A DNA stretch of 64,000 nucleotides. It comes from Nymphaea colorata. Lineage: Eukaryota; Streptophyta; Magnoliopsida; Nymphaeales; Nymphaeaceae. A program made the translations under genes and the position numbers. The notes under the pieces are model-generated. The model was not told where the DNA came from and made no database searches. It saw only the letters and a program-made list of their open reading frames with translations. The stretch spans positions 16,408,802 to 16,472,801 of the forward strand of contig NC_045148.1 in NCBI RefSeq assembly GCF_008831285.2. Direction: 5' to 3'. Every line of letters begins with the position of its first letter. Position 1 is the stretch's first letter. This document shows, one piece after another, positions 1 through 13,700 of the stretch.

Positions 1-1393
1 GTTTCACTACCTTTACCTTTTCAGCAATCATCTCCCCCTCTTTTGATTTCTTCCCACTTAACCTTTTCCTTGGTAGAACAATCCAAAAGCAAACCCAGAT
101 GTGAAATCTCATTGGATGAGTGGAGGAACGAATTGGTCCTAGTCTAAGAGCAGGTACGTATACATATACTTTTTTTACTTTTCTAATGTAAAAAAGTAAT
201 GTGCAAAATGTGAACAAATATATAATAAGAATTAATGTTCTTATACTTTTAAAATATTAAACATAACTGATGTTACTGGTGCAGTACCATGTCCCATCTG
301 CTCCACATTTCTAAGTCAAGTCTACCAGACAAACAAAAATCACCAAGATATGGCTACAAATTTTTTGTTGGTTTTCTCATAAGTTCAAAGGATGCCAGAT
401 TACCACAAACGATTTTTCTGTACATCACTATATATCCAAAGATAAGTGTTCCTCTTGGGTAGTAAGAATCGGAAATCGACCAAGTCAGCCAATTCATCTC
501 TAAAAGATATTATGATTTTGTGATTAAAGTAAGAAAAACTTTCAAAACCTTTTCAGAAAATAATACAAAAGGGCTAAAAAGCTGAGAGAGAGAAGAAAAT
601 GATGACGGAGGAACAGTTGAAAACCAAACACATTTCATTCAGCTAAAACCTTCACTGGGGTTTGCAGTTTTACTGCAAAAACTCATGATCAACAGAAGAA
701 AAACAGGTGAAAACCTTCTTCTAGATCACAAATAAAGAGAAGATGTTTCATCTTTTCTTTTCCTTAGTTTTATTTTATAAGTTAGTGGCCGATAGGTGGC
801 GCGGCAGCTTTGCATCTAAATGACGTCCATGTCAGTAGCAACTTTTCCCTGCACAGTCCGGACGTTTTGTTTGCTCCATCAACAAGAAGAGACTTTGCGC
901 TCCTCCGGTACTAGACGAAGGTTCATGGAAGAAAAGGAATGACTACTGTGGAAGAAGGTGGCGTTCTTTGGGCCACAACTGTCCACAAGTCTTGACAAGC
1001 CCCCTGCACACCCACTATCCTTTGCTTTTCCTGCTTTGTGAAACCAGAGACTTTTGAACCATCGGCTTCCTCCTGATCTTATCATCACCACCCATTATAG
1101 GAACAGAATATACATTCCCAAGAAGAGGCCAAGCAGTTCCTTCCGTGGTAGCTCCTGCATGTGATTCTCTTGTTCTTCTTTTCTTTGCAGAGAAAGATGA
1201 AGATGATGATGATATTTTGATGCTCAAGGTCGCGTATGAGGTGTGTCCACAGGCCGTAGCCTAAGAACTTCTTGGTACGCAAATACACCGAGAGACAACT
1301 GGGAGGTGTATGTTCATGTGGCCGTGAATCGCAGAGGCGCCGGAAAGTAGTTTTCCTCTTAATTATTTGCCGGACTTTAGAGTGCTTAACAGG
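1..1393. other. 5' flank of the LPR1-like gene, no gene recognised
   Basis: This stretch lies upstream of the multicopper oxidase start codon. Three overlapping minus-strand reading frames fall within about 880-1414, but none resembles a known family and they compete with each other, so I do not call a gene. The distal 800 bases are AT-rich. The proximal 550 bases are less so and probably hold the promoter and 5' untranslated region. Confidence 0.5.
1106..1113 (+). promoter_or_regulatory. Candidate P1BS-like (PHR1-binding) site
   Basis: The octamer GAATATAC fits the palindromic consensus GNATATNC recognised by PHR-type MYB factors in phosphate-starvation genes. It lies about 280 bases before the start codon of the LPR1-like gene, whose family acts in local phosphate sensing. 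A single short match is expected by chance fairly often, so this is only a candidate. Confidence 0.25.
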
Positions 1394-4300
1394 ATGGGGT
1401 TCCATGTCAAGCACTTGTTGGTCCTCTTTCTCTCAGCGTTATTGCTAGCTGGGAGAGGAGGGAGCTCCAGAGATTCAGAAATCCAAGTGGTTCTTGATTC
1501 CAGTTTCCTTCAGAAGTTCGTTGATCAGCTGCCGGACATGCCGAGGATTCAGACCTACAGCTTCAAGAATGGTGTGCCTGTCTCCAACCCACTCGAGATT
1601 GGCATGTTCAAGAAGAAATGGGTACTCTCTCTCTCTCTCTCTCTGCAGTTTCAGGATTACTGTCTATCTATATGACAGTAGACAGCAACATGATTGTCCT
1701 TATGGTAGATAAATTTTGATACAGGAGTTAACAATATTGAATGAAATCTAGGTCATCCTAGTACTTATTTACAGAAAAGATGCATTCAAAACTACACCTT
1801 GAAGTATGAATATGTCGAATTTCAATATGCAAATCTAAAAATCCACTGAAAACCAATCTAAAATGACAAAACAGATTGAATTTAAGTCTGGAACGCATAG
1901 AGTTTTTATATGAAGTTCGATTGACAGTCTAAAGACAATTTTGAGATCGTAAGTCCTGGTTCCTTTCACCACTACATTTCCCTGCTACCAACTTGCTATG
2001 ATATTCTTTAGTTTTCATACCTAAAGGAGAAGCCACTACCGGACAAACAGGAGTTCACATGGGGTTCTGCACTACAGATAGATCAGGTGCAGGGAACCTT
2101 TCACTCTGTTTTAACGACAAGCCCGAAATCTTCATTGGTTGAATCCATCTTAGCTGTTCACTTTCAAGCCATTGATAACATTTATTTCTCTTCCTTGTGG
2201 ATTTCGGTGCAAAATATTGTCCAAACTACCTTAAACAGTTTTTATACCAGTTTTAGAGGAAATGAAATACTCTTATCATCTCGATCTTCTTGTAATCACA
2301 AAACACGGAGAAATTCACAAATCCCTGGTCATATATATATATATATATGTGTGTGGAAAAGGTGAAAATAATGTTAAGACGTACACGTACATGGTCCAAA
2401 TGAAATGGACCAGTCATATAATAACGGCTACATGGCCAGAGAGGACATGTACCTTTTTTTTTTTATAGGTTTGCGCAGGGAAAAAAAAAAAACTAAACTG
2501 AAAAAGGCTTTTTTTTTTTTTTGGTGTAAAAAAGAAGGCGCACTTTTTTTCCAGGAAGCATCAAACATAGAAGAATATATAAAGGCCCTTTCCTTTCTTC
2601 AAGAAATAAAATGTACCGTCAGAAGAGTATGTATAAGTTTGGAAAATCCATTCCCAAGATGACGACACTTTAACGTAGAATCTGTAGTAAAAGTTGTCAC
2701 AAAAAGATTGGTCCATAAGCAAGAAACACAAGGCCCCTCTTTAAGATTAGTGCTAGTTTTTAAATGAGAAAATGTTTCTTAAATGAAAAAAGGTTTGAAA
2801 GCAATACAACCGATAAAATGAGAATATATAATAAAATTTGAGGACAAGAAGTTTCTTAGATACAAAAACAAACCGCAAAAACAGAAATAAAAGATAAGAA
2901 ACAGCAGTGAACTCCAATCTCCCTATGTTGGTGTTAAAGATAGCTGATGTTGATGTATTTCTCCCCAACAATAGCTCATGATATCGTTTATCTAGCAAAT
3001 ATTATGAATGAATAGCACCTTTTTTATCTTCACTCACATCAATAGTTTCAGATCTTAGATCCGAAGCTGCATAGAAAGGTATTTTTTGGAATATCCTCAG
3101 TTTAAAGTAACATGTATTTCAAAGTCATGCTACATTATAAAAACCAAAGATTCAAAGTCGAATGGGGGAAGGTCTAACCTTAAATTTATAGATCTAAGAT
3201 CATAGGATCTCAAATCACCACGGATTTGAGATCCATACAACTTTACATGAAATTGAGTATGTATGATCATGAAGGTAATTCCATTTTGAAATTAACGCCA
3301 AACGGTTATCAAAACAATATATGAAAAGACAGCAAAGTATCTTAATTTAGATGGAAAAGATTTTGCTTTCTGCAACTTGCCAATTGAAATAAGAAAATAA
3401 ATCAACCTTGGAAGCAGAATTCGAACCTAAGATCCATGAAGTTTCCAACTCTTTTTCAGATGCAAAACAGAGTTTCTTTGACAACTGATAAAGAAGCCGA
3501 TTACAGACAAATCTAAATCCAGCTATTTGGTTCAAACCAAGTATATCGAATTTTAGCGCCAGACCTTTTCTGGGAAAAGAGAAAACCTCGGGGGCAGTAA
3601 AATTAATAAATAAAAATTTGAGAGGTTAGACGGCACCACTGGATATACACAGGCTGATATTACGAGGGCGATCTGACGCAGAAATTCCACCGGGACTGGC
3701 CGGAGACTCTAGTGTTCGCGTTCGGCACCACTGCGGAGGCGGCGACGGTGCCCGGACCGACCATCGAAGCCCTCCGGGGAACCCCCTCCGTCGTCACGTG
3801 GGACAACCGCCTCCCTCGCCACCATATCCTTCCGTGGGATGCCACCATTCCGTCGGCGTTGCCCACCCGCAGGAACACCGGAATCCCCACCGTCGTCCAC
3901 CTCCACGGCGGGATTCACGGTCCAGAGAACGATGGCCACGCCATGGCCTGGTTCACCAGCCGTTTCCGAGAGACCGGCCCCACCTGGACCAACCGGACAT
4001 ACCTCTACCCCAACCTCCAGCATCCCGGCAACCTCTGGTACCACGACCACGCCATGGGCCTCACCCGGGTGAACATTCTCGCCGGCCTTTTCGGCGCCTA
4101 CGTCGTCCGCGACCCCGCCGTTGAAGACGCGCTCGGCCTGCCATCAGGGCCGGAGTTCGATCGGCACCTAGTGATCTTCGACCGCAGCTTCCTTAAGGAC
4201 GGGTCCATCTTTATGAATGCCACCGGCAACAACCCGTCGATCCACCCGCAGTGGCAGCCGGAGTACTTTGGCGAGGCGATCATCGTAAACGGTAAGGCCT

Positions 4301-5340
4301 GGCCGTACCTGGAGGTCCGGAGGAGGTCGTACCGTTTCCGGATCATCAACTCCAGCAACGCCCGATTTTTCCGCCTCTCTCTCACCGGTGGCCTTTCTTT
4401 TGTGCACATCGGATCTGATTCCGCCTACCTACCGCGCCCGATCACGAGCTCCCGCTTCCTTCTGGCTCCGTCCGAGATCGCCGACGTCGTCGTCGACTTC
4501 TCTGCCACTGACTCCGACGTCTCCATCCTCACAAACGACGCGCCATATCCTTATCCTACCGGCGATCAGGCAGACCCGAAAGGCAACGGGGTGGTGATGA
4601 AGTTCGTAATTAGTGGCGAAGCAGCAGAGGAGGCGTCGAAGGTCTGGCAGCAGTCACCACTTCCGGCGAGACTGGTAGCGAGTCCGGCGGCAATCGAGCG
4701 CGAAGCCGTGGCCACCAGGTATGTTGCGATGTACGAGTACGAGAGCAAGGAAGGGGAACCGACGCACCTGTACCTGAACGGGAAGTCGTTCGACGCGCCA
4801 GCGACAGAGACGCCAAGCGCGGGGACGACCGAGGTGTGGAACGTGATCAACCTGACGGAGGACAACCACCCGATGCACGTCCATCTGGGGCTGTTCGTGG
4901 CGCTGGAGCAGATAGAGCTGGTGGACGCGGACAAATTCAAAAAGTGCATGCAGAAGAGGAACGACGCTGTCGGGTGCCGGCTGGCAGAGCACGCCGTCGG
5001 GAGTCGGATTCCGGTGCCGGCGTACGAGACGAGATGGAAGAACGTGTTCAAGATGCGGCCGGGGTGCCTGACCAGAATGCTGGTCAGGTTCTCTCTCCTA
5101 AACTCGGACAACCAGCCTTACCCATTCGACGCGGCGGCGGAGCCCGGCTACGCTTACCATTGCCATGTAAGTCTCCTTCTCAACTGCGCCGACACTCTAC
5201 AGGCCGACCGCCGTCCGGCATGCATATCGTTTCTCACCGATCTTCCAGACGGAATCAGTTACTGAAACGCTGTTCATTCCTTGCAGATTCTAGATCACGA
5301 AGACAACGTGATGATGAGGCCATTGAAAATTGTCATGTAG
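1394..5340 (+). CDS. LPR1: Multicopper oxidase, LPR1/LPR2-like ferroxidase
   Basis: Three exons: 1394-1621, 3682-5166 and 5287-5340. All introns are GT-AG, and the exons encode 588 residues, close to Arabidopsis LPR1. A hydrophobic N-terminus (about residues 7-20) looks like a secretion signal. All four copper-ligand motifs are present: HLHGGIH (His149, His151), WYHDHAMG (His197, His199), HPMHVHLG (His472, 475, 477) and the C-terminal HCH...HEDNVMM (His569, Cys570, His571, His575, Met580). The last motif is completed only after splicing to exon 3. Proteins of this family oxidise Fe(II) in the root cell wall or ER and, with PDR2, control root-tip growth when phosphate is low. The start at 1394 is the first ATG in frame before the signal peptide. 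Exon 2 is much more GC-rich than its surroundings. The assignment to LPR is by remembered conservation along the whole length and I am confident of it. Confidence 0.93.
1622..3681 (+). other. Intron 1 of the LPR1-like gene
   Basis: This 2.06-kb intron begins with GTACTC and ends with CAG. It follows the Trp76 codon and is phase 0. It contains a CT tract at its 5' end, a short TA tract near 2333-2350 and poly-A/T runs near 2453-2530. I found no further exon and no recognisable transposon. Confidence 0.8.
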
Positions 5341-6072
5341 AGGCACAAGGTACCGAAAAGAAATACCCATCAAGGGAGAATCATTTTGTGCTTTCTTTTG
5401 TCAATCTTTCATCGTCACCCAGAGAAATTTGCCCATTTTTCTGCAGGAGCAGCAGAAGCTTAGGTGGTCTACAAGAATCAGAAGCTCCAAAATATGGGTA
5501 GATGTCCGATCGTCTTTTGTTTTCTTGCTTCAGTTGCAGGAGAGAATAGCGGATTTGATTTGCTCCAAGAGTTTGTCTTGTGTTCTTAGGATATGGGGTA
5601 AGTGGTGACCATGTGAAACACCGTTTGCCCCAGAATAGAGTGAATAAAGAGGATGGTGATGATGCCGCCGCTCTATAGTTCATCTGCGTAATAAACTGAA
5701 GGGAATGTACAGGCTTGTGGGATAAAAACAATTGGAATCAGGCTAATGAGCAGGATTTCTTGAATAATAAAAAGGCAATAGTATTGGATTGACTATGAAT
5801 TTGCACCCCTGTTCTAACTAAAATCTAGCATAGGTCCCATCAATCTCGAAGGTAGATCAACAACACCTTTTGACTTTGCATTAAACTGAAATCAATCTCG
5901 AATTCGTTGAACAAATCAGCATTTTACAGAAACTTGCGAACAAACAACATTGTGGAGAAAATAGCAAAAAATAAGAATGTAAAATGTTTTAAAAATACAA
6001 GGTTTATTTGAACAAGTCCACGACATGATTTTATTCTCAGTTCAAATTAAAATGGTTGATCATGATAGCGAA
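5341..6072. other. Short gap between convergent genes (two 3' UTRs)
   Basis: The LPR1-like gene ends at 5340 and the pyridoxal kinase, read from the other strand, ends at 6073. The 732 bases must hold both 3' untranslated regions. AATAAA-type signals on the plus strand occur near 5643 and 5688. On the minus strand one lies near 6003-6008, about 65 bases past the kinase stop. No gene is visible. Confidence 0.6.
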
Positions 6073-7682
6073 TCAGCTGCACCTCTCAGCTCTTTGGGTA
6101 ATTTGGGGATTACGAATGTCTTCTTGGCTCTGAATCAGTCGAATCTCTAAGCTGCTTGACTGAGGATCAAATCCTGCAGCTCTATAATCTGCCAATGTCC
6201 TCCGAAGAACAGCCTGCACATTGCAATTGCCCACATTATCATGAGCTTGCCACTAACTACAAACATATAGACATTAAGAAACTGATTTTAACAATATTTA
6301 AAAAATGCATGAGGAATCATGAATCGACATACTTTAGTTTGATAATTAAGCAAAAGGACGAAGACTCATTCAAGGGGGGATTGAGCTACTTGCAGCAACA
6401 GGGATGTAAACCCTCATTTGTGACGCCTATCCTGCTATCTCTCGACTGAAAAGTAAAGGTGACGCAAGAGACAAGAAAAATCGTATTGGTAATATTTAGT
6501 ACATGAAGAAAAGCCTAGGTTACAGCCGGCCATCAAATTCAGCTGCCTACTATTAGGAGACTACCATGGAGAAGCTCCAATTTAGTTGCATTGCAATATG
6601 ATAAGCTTTGAAGGAGCAGAACATTCCCCCGTTTGATCCACTGTCGTTCCAAAAAATAGTCATAGGTGTCTCTATATAAACCAAAATTGTCCCCTTGATG
6701 ACCTCAAGAATAGAGTCGAGATGCAACAGATGCATGTCTCAGTTTGGAGTAACATAGTTATTTTAAGTCTTTGCAAAAAATAAAAAAAGATCTGAAACAA
6801 GTGCTGTTCAGATGGATATTAATAAGATACCCAGCAACACACAGAAACAGAAATAATTAAGTGGATGCGTCAAGTGTTGTCTAACCATGTTAGCCATTTT
6901 TATTCTTGCAAAATAAATGCTAACGAGCAACAAAACAATGACACTTCCTCACATGACGAAAGTAGATGAAGTACTCAAATAATATACAAGGGCAAAAAAA
7001 AAAGAAGTGTTCAAGAGAGATGAGTGAGAAGTACCACCATTGCAAGCAATACCTGTAAGCTAGATACTGCAAGCTCTGATGCTTTTTCAAGGTTGTCGGG
7101 GTACTTCTGCAATTTAATGCACAGTAGAAAGTAATGAGCAAGCAAAATAAACAACGCATGCAGGAAGCTGTTTGCGATATTAATTGGCAAAAAAAAAAAA
7201 AAGAGAAGGAAATACTCACATTGCTCCATCCAAGTAAAAGGGCAGTCATTAGATCACCTGTCCCCTGAAACCATTTTTGCATGCACATTAGCTAATTTAT
7301 AAATACCTAATTATGACCCTGAGGATTTATGATTCTACTCTTCCTGGATAGAAGCCATTTAATCATTGAAGAAGGAAAGGCAACATTTCGAGAGAAACTT
7401 TTGGGGCTATGATGATAATAGATTAAAGAAAGTAAGCAATCTGTTCAGCAACCTTCACAAGGGGTTGTGGGTTTGCAGAATTTTTCAATCCTATCACAAA
7501 TCTGCCACCACCTGTTCTTGTTTATGGAAATAGTTATTTTTGTTTTGGCAGAGAACCAACCACGTTTTATTTAAAGGAATTCGCTGCAGATGAAGAGAAG
7601 GTTAGCATTTGTGTGTTGGCTCCTGATCCATAGTGATAGAAATGTAGCACCAATATCTGTAACCCGAAAACAGCACTCACGC

Positions 7683-7721
<39 letters not shown>

Positions 7722-10700
7722 TGAAAACAAGAAGAAACTGAGGAGAAGAAGCCGTAGCCAAAATGGTTTGCACGGCCTCTATTTATAATCTCATTTTCAG
7801 AATTCTAAGAGTCTCCAATCGTAGAATCCTAGGAGATTTCACAAGCTCCAAGGACATTAATTACATCATAGAAACCTAAGAGACTTCACATATTACAAGG
7901 ATATTAACTACAACATAGAATCCTAGGAGACTTCCCATATAACAAGGATATTAACTATAACATAGAATCCTAGGAGACTCTTCACATGTTACAAGGACAT
8001 TAAATATTTTAACACATTCTACAAGGAGGTGGAATCCTAAGAGACTCCTCTTCAACGTGCTGGTGAAGGATTTATATTTTAACACCCTCCCTCAAGTTGT
8101 GCATGGTTTTGCACCATGTACAACTTGCCTTTTAGAAACCAGAATCGTTCCTTTGTTAATCCTTTTGTAAATAAGTCTGCAACTTGTTCATCTGTACGAA
8201 CATAAATAGGCTGAATTTCCTTGTCTTCCACCTTTTGTCTAACAAAGTGTTGATCAATCTCAATGTGCTTTGTTCGACCATGTTGTACGGGATTAAAGGC
8301 AATGTTAATAGCGCTTTGATTATCGCACATTAACATTGATGTTTTAATCTTTTCTCCAATGTCTTCTAGCAAATGTCTAACCCATGTAACTTCAGCAGTA
8401 CCTGCAGCCATGCATCTGTATTCAGCTTCAGTGCTGGATCTTGCTACTGCCTTTTGCTTTCGACAACTCCAAGACACAAGATTACGTCCAATGAAAATAC
8501 AAAAACCAGAAATGGACTTTCTTTGATCGGGATCTCCAGCCCAATCTGCATCTGTGAATGTCATAAGTTGATGTCCAGTAGTTATATTTTCACTCTTACC
8601 ATAAACTAAGCCATCTCCTGCTGTCCCTTTAAGATATCTTAATATTCTTTTGACAGCATCCATGTGAGTATCTCTAGGTGCATGCATAAATTGGGATACT
8701 TGATTCACAGCATATATAATATCTGGTCTAGTAAATGTAAGATATTGAAGTGCCCCAACAATACTTCTATATTGCGTAGGATCTTCATATAACTCCCCAT
8801 CTTGAGCACTTAGTCTTTGATTTAGAACACTAGGAGTTCCAACAGGCTTACAATCAGACATACCTGACTTTTTCAACAAATCCAACGTGTATTTCTGTTG
8901 TGTCAATGTGAGGCGATTATTGTGCCTATCAATCTCCACTCCAAGAAAGAATCGTAAATCACCAAGCTCTTTCATTTTGAAGTTTTGCATCATCAAAACT
9001 TTAGCTTCTTCTATGTGTTTTTCTGAATTGCCTGTGATAACAATATCATCAACATATATAAGAAGTAAAGTAAATATGTTTTCCTTTCGATAAATGAAAA
9101 GAGAGTGATCTAGAGGACATCTCCGAAAACCACATTCTTGAATCTTGCAAGAGAAACTGTCAAACCACGAACGTGAGGCCTGTTTAAGTCCATAAATAGA
9201 TTTTCTTAGTTTGCAAACCCATGCATGAGAGTCTCCTTTCGTGTATCCTAGAGGTTGTTCCATATATACTTCCTCCCTTAAATCACCATGAAGAAAAGCA
9301 TTCTTCACGTCCATTTGATGTAGTCTCCATCCATATTCAACTGCCAATGATATAATCACGCGAATTGTTCCCATTTTGATCACAGGGCTGAATGTCTCAT
9401 CATAATCTTCTCCATATTGTTGTGTAAACCCTTTTGCTACTAACCTTGCTTTGTGTCTTTCTATGCTGCCGTCAGGTTTGTATTTAATTTTGTATACCCA
9501 TTTGGAGCCCACTACGTTCTTTTCGTGTGGCCTCGGAACGATCTCCCATGTTCCACATTCATGCAAGGCATCCATTTCTTCTTTCATAGCCTTTCTCCAA
9601 TGATGTGATTTTGATGCTTGATCAAATGAAGTAGGTTCTTCCTCCTTGCCAATTTTTGCCATGAATAACTGAAAATCAAGTGATAAAGAATCATAGCTAA
9701 CCCACCTGTGAATGGGATGACGAATGCGTTGGAATCTTCTAAGGTGGGGCATGTTGTCTTCTTCACTGTGAGCATCTCTGTCCCTTAGTCGTCGACTGTA
9801 GATAAGACCCGAATACCGATGTGCATCGTTGCTCTGTTCATTATTGTTTTCGTGATGACTTGATGACTGTGTTGGATCTTCTTGATTTTCACTTTGAGCC
9901 ATATCCGACGGTTGTATTGCTCTCTCTGAATCTTCACTTTGAGGCACATCATTTTCTATAACAGGATCTGCATTGAATAACTGTGTACTGGTCCAGGGAT
10001 CATAAGATTCAATGGTCATAGGCATTTCATTTGTATTATCAAAACTATGTTCATCAAAAATGACATTTCTTGAAGTTTTGATACGTTTAGTTGTTGGATC
10101 ATAGCATCGAAAACCTTTATATTCATCAGCATATCCAACGAATCTACATTGAATAGCTTTGTCTTGAAACTTGTTCCTCAAGGCAGCATCAACGTGAACA
10201 TAGCATACACAACCAAAAACCTTCAAGTTCTTGTAATCAGGTTGTTTGCCTAAGAGTGTAAAATATGGCGATTTAGACATCAAGAGTGTCATAGGCAAAC
10301 AATTTATTATGTATACAGCAGTATGGAAGGCTTCAGTCCACAAGGAAATGGGCACATTAGTATCATGCATCATGCTCATGGCGCTTTCAACTATATGTCG
10401 ATGTTTCCGCTCAACTACACCATTTTGTTGTGGTGTGTAAGGGCAGGAAATTTGTCTAGTTATCCCTTTTTCACGTAGAAATTAAATAAAATCAAGCGAG
10501 GAATATTCTCCCCCTCCATCACATTGAAAATGCACCACATTGGATGAAAATTTAGTTTGAATCATGGCATAGAAGTTTCGAAATATATGAGGTACTTCTG
10601 ATTTGTGTTTCATGAAGTAAATCCAGGTGAAACGTGAGTAAGAGTCAATGAATAAGACATAATATCTTGACCCAGACATGGAATCAATAAGGGCTGGCCC

Positions 10701-13700
10701 CCATACATCAGAAAAAATAGTTTCAAAAGGTTTGGAAGCCCTTTGATTTATATTATGGAAACGTAAAACATGACTCTTACAAAGTCCACAACTTGAACAT
10801 TTTTTGACACTTGAAGTAAGAGGTAAACTTGATCTTGGAATGAGACTATCTGTGACAAGTTTTTCAATGAAATGTCGACCACAGTGTCCTAGCCGACTAT
10901 GCCACAAATTAGACTCCAAAAATTGGTTAGGGCCCCTTACTTTTGATTGAAAATGGCAAGAACTTGGCACTGATGACACATTATGAGAAAGAGAAAATGT
11001 CTTCAATCCTATATCAAAAGTGGATGAATCCTTGGGTAGACATTCCTTGAGGACGTACATATTCCCTTGACGCTCCCCTCTAGCGAACATTTTCTTCGTT
11101 TGGAGGTCCTTGACATAGACAGAAGAAGGTGTGAATTCAACAGAAGAGCTTGTATCATCAATGAGTTTAGAAATGGATATGATGTTCTTTTTGATATTGG
11201 GAGCAAGAACAACATTAGACAGTGATAGAGACGAGGATGACAATGGAATATGTGCATTTCCAATATGTGTAATAGGATGAGATTTTCCATCACCTGTTAT
11301 AATGCAACTTCTACCGTAATGAGGGGATAAGTTAGTCAATTTACCTGCATTTCCTGTCACATGGGTAGCTGCACCTGAATCCAAGAACCATTCTCCCTGC
11401 TCATTTTGCTTTATAGTCATCTTTGAGAATGCGGCCATCAATAGCTGTTGCATATCTTCAGCGGTGGATTTAGAACTTTGTCCTCCTTGTTTATAATCAT
11501 GTCTTACCCCTTTGTTTTTATTTTGAGGATTAAACCAACATTGTGCCTTCATGTGTCCTTTCTTGTTGCACTGAAAACAAATTGGTATTTTTCTTGAAGT
11601 ATCCAAAGGAGACATACCTTGGTTATGCGGTGTTGGTAGAATGCCACGACCACCATGGTTGGAGTTCCCATGGCTCTTACCAAACTTTACATTCATAGCC
11701 AACACATTTTGGGAGTTCCCTTGATCAGTCCTTTCAATGACTCTTTTCATATTCATTTCATGTTGGAGAAGTTTACCTTGTAGTTCGTTGAAGGAAGGCA
11801 GAACAGGAAGGACCTCAAGAGCTGTAATAAAAGCATGATAATCATGCCCAAGTCCATTCAAGGTTTGCTGCACCTTTTCCTTATCAGAAATGTTATTCCC
11901 TGAGGCAGCAAGTTGGTCTGCGACGGCCTTAATACGCCCCAAATAATCCATGATAGACGTTGAACCTTTGCTCAAATTCTGAAATTCTTTCTTTAAGTAC
12001 ATAATTCGAGCTTCTGATATTTGGGAAAAGGTATTAGCAAGGGTTTCCCATAATTCTTCTGCAGTACAATCATCAGAAACTGAAAGTAACACTTGTTGAG
12101 ATAAAGTGGACAAAATATACGCAACCAGACTTTGATCACGTCTCATCCACATAGCATGTTCAGGATTGTTGTCTTCATGAACAGCAATAACTTCTCCTGC
12201 CTCATTTTTTATTTCCTGTAAGACGGATATTGGTGGAGCCTTTGTTGAACCATCGAGATGTCCAAAGAGGCCTTGACTTCTTATGAAATGCATGATTTGC
12301 CTTTTCCAGATCAGATAATTCTCATGGTTGAGTTTTTCGGTAATAAGGTGAGGAAGAAAACTTGAGGACATGCCAGAATGCGAAAGGTTTTCCATGACAG
12401 CAGAAAGGAATGGTATATAGGTAGAAGATGAGAGGGAAAGAAGACACGATATAACAAGATGTGTCCTTGGTAAGCAAGAAGAAAAAGGAACAAGAATTGC
12501 GCAAGAGAAAAGTAAATTCAGGATAGAGACAAGATGAGAAAAGAGTTCTAACCGGATCAGACCTGTTTGGGCATTTCGTTTGGTAGAGATAACGTAACCT
12601 GGCGCTCTGATACCATGATAGAAATGTAGCACCAATATCTGTAACCCGAAAACAGCACTCACGCAGGAGAGAGAGAGAGAGAGAGAAAATGAAAACAAGA
12701 AGAAACTGAGGAGAAGAAGCCGTAGCCAAAATGGTTTGCACGGCCTCTATTTATAATCTCATTTTCAGAATTCTAAGAGTCTCCAATCGTAGAATCCTAA
12801 GAGATTTCACAAGCTCCAAGGACATTAATTACATCATAGAAACCTAAGAGACTTCACATATTACAAGGATATTAACTACAACATAGAATCCTAGGAGACT
12901 TCCCATATAACAAGGATATTAACTATAACATAGAATCCTAGGAGACTCTTCACATGTTACAAGGACATTAAATATTTTAACACATTCTACAAGGAGGTGG
13001 AATCCTAAGAGACTCCTCTTCAACGTGCTGGTGAAGGATTTATATTTTAACACATAGCAGAGGTCAAGATTTCACAATACTTGTGCAGTTGCAAGAAGAA
13101 ATTTGCACTACAAGAAGAAAAGCTCTAACTTGTGATCGTAGAGAAGAACAATAAATTCATCAAAAACTTTAAGTTATTAAGGAAACATAATTATACTATG
13201 TACAACTTCCAAGCTCGTAATTAGTTAAAAGTGATTACCATCCATCACATAAGTTTTTATCATAGCATCTACAAGATGATCACAAGGTTGAAATTAAGTT
13301 CTGAAGCAACTACCAAGCTAAATACTTGCAAATAGCAAATGGGTATACAATTTGAATAACAGGATAATCAGGTTTCCTGAAGAACAGGACAACCAGGCTA
13401 AAGAAACAGACTATACAGCACAAACAATGATAGCAGGCAGATGAAGAACCCTATGGAGCCCAAGGAGGCAACAAAAGGCTGCTGAAATAATTGGTAGGGA
13501 CATGAATGAGATAATTGACATTAAGAAGACTTAAATATAGATTATGATCCTTGAAACAATCTAATTGAGAAGCAGCTTCAAGCAAGCAGTGAACCAAAAT
13601 ACATACAGTGAAATATGCAGGTATCATTGGTATCGCAATCTTGAATTGCTCAGGAGACTCCCCCTGCAAGAATTACAGACAAATATAGAAACCATGCCAC

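Larger units (their letters stand above)
7634..13052 (-). mobile_element. Full-length Ty1/Copia LTR retrotransposon
   Basis: This 5.4-kb element lies inside intron 9 of the pyridoxal kinase gene and reads in the same direction as that gene. It has two long terminal repeats (7634-8084 and 12616-13052) starting TG and ending CA, a 5-base target duplication CATAG, a primer-binding site matching initiator-Met tRNA, a polypurine tract and one gag-pol frame in Copia order (integrase before reverse transcriptase). The LTRs differ by one substitution and by the length of one GA tract, so the insertion is recent. One in-frame stop interrupts the polyprotein. Confidence 0.97.

Noticed and set aside
879-1414. 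Overlapping minus-strand frames of 70-109 codons
   Set aside because: Three competing frames, no recognisable domain, no splice-consistent model. They lie in the upstream region of the LPR1-like gene.
4566-5111. 181-codon minus-strand frame
   Set aside because: It is the antisense shadow of the GC-rich exon 2 of the LPR1-like gene, which has clear conserved motifs on the plus strand.
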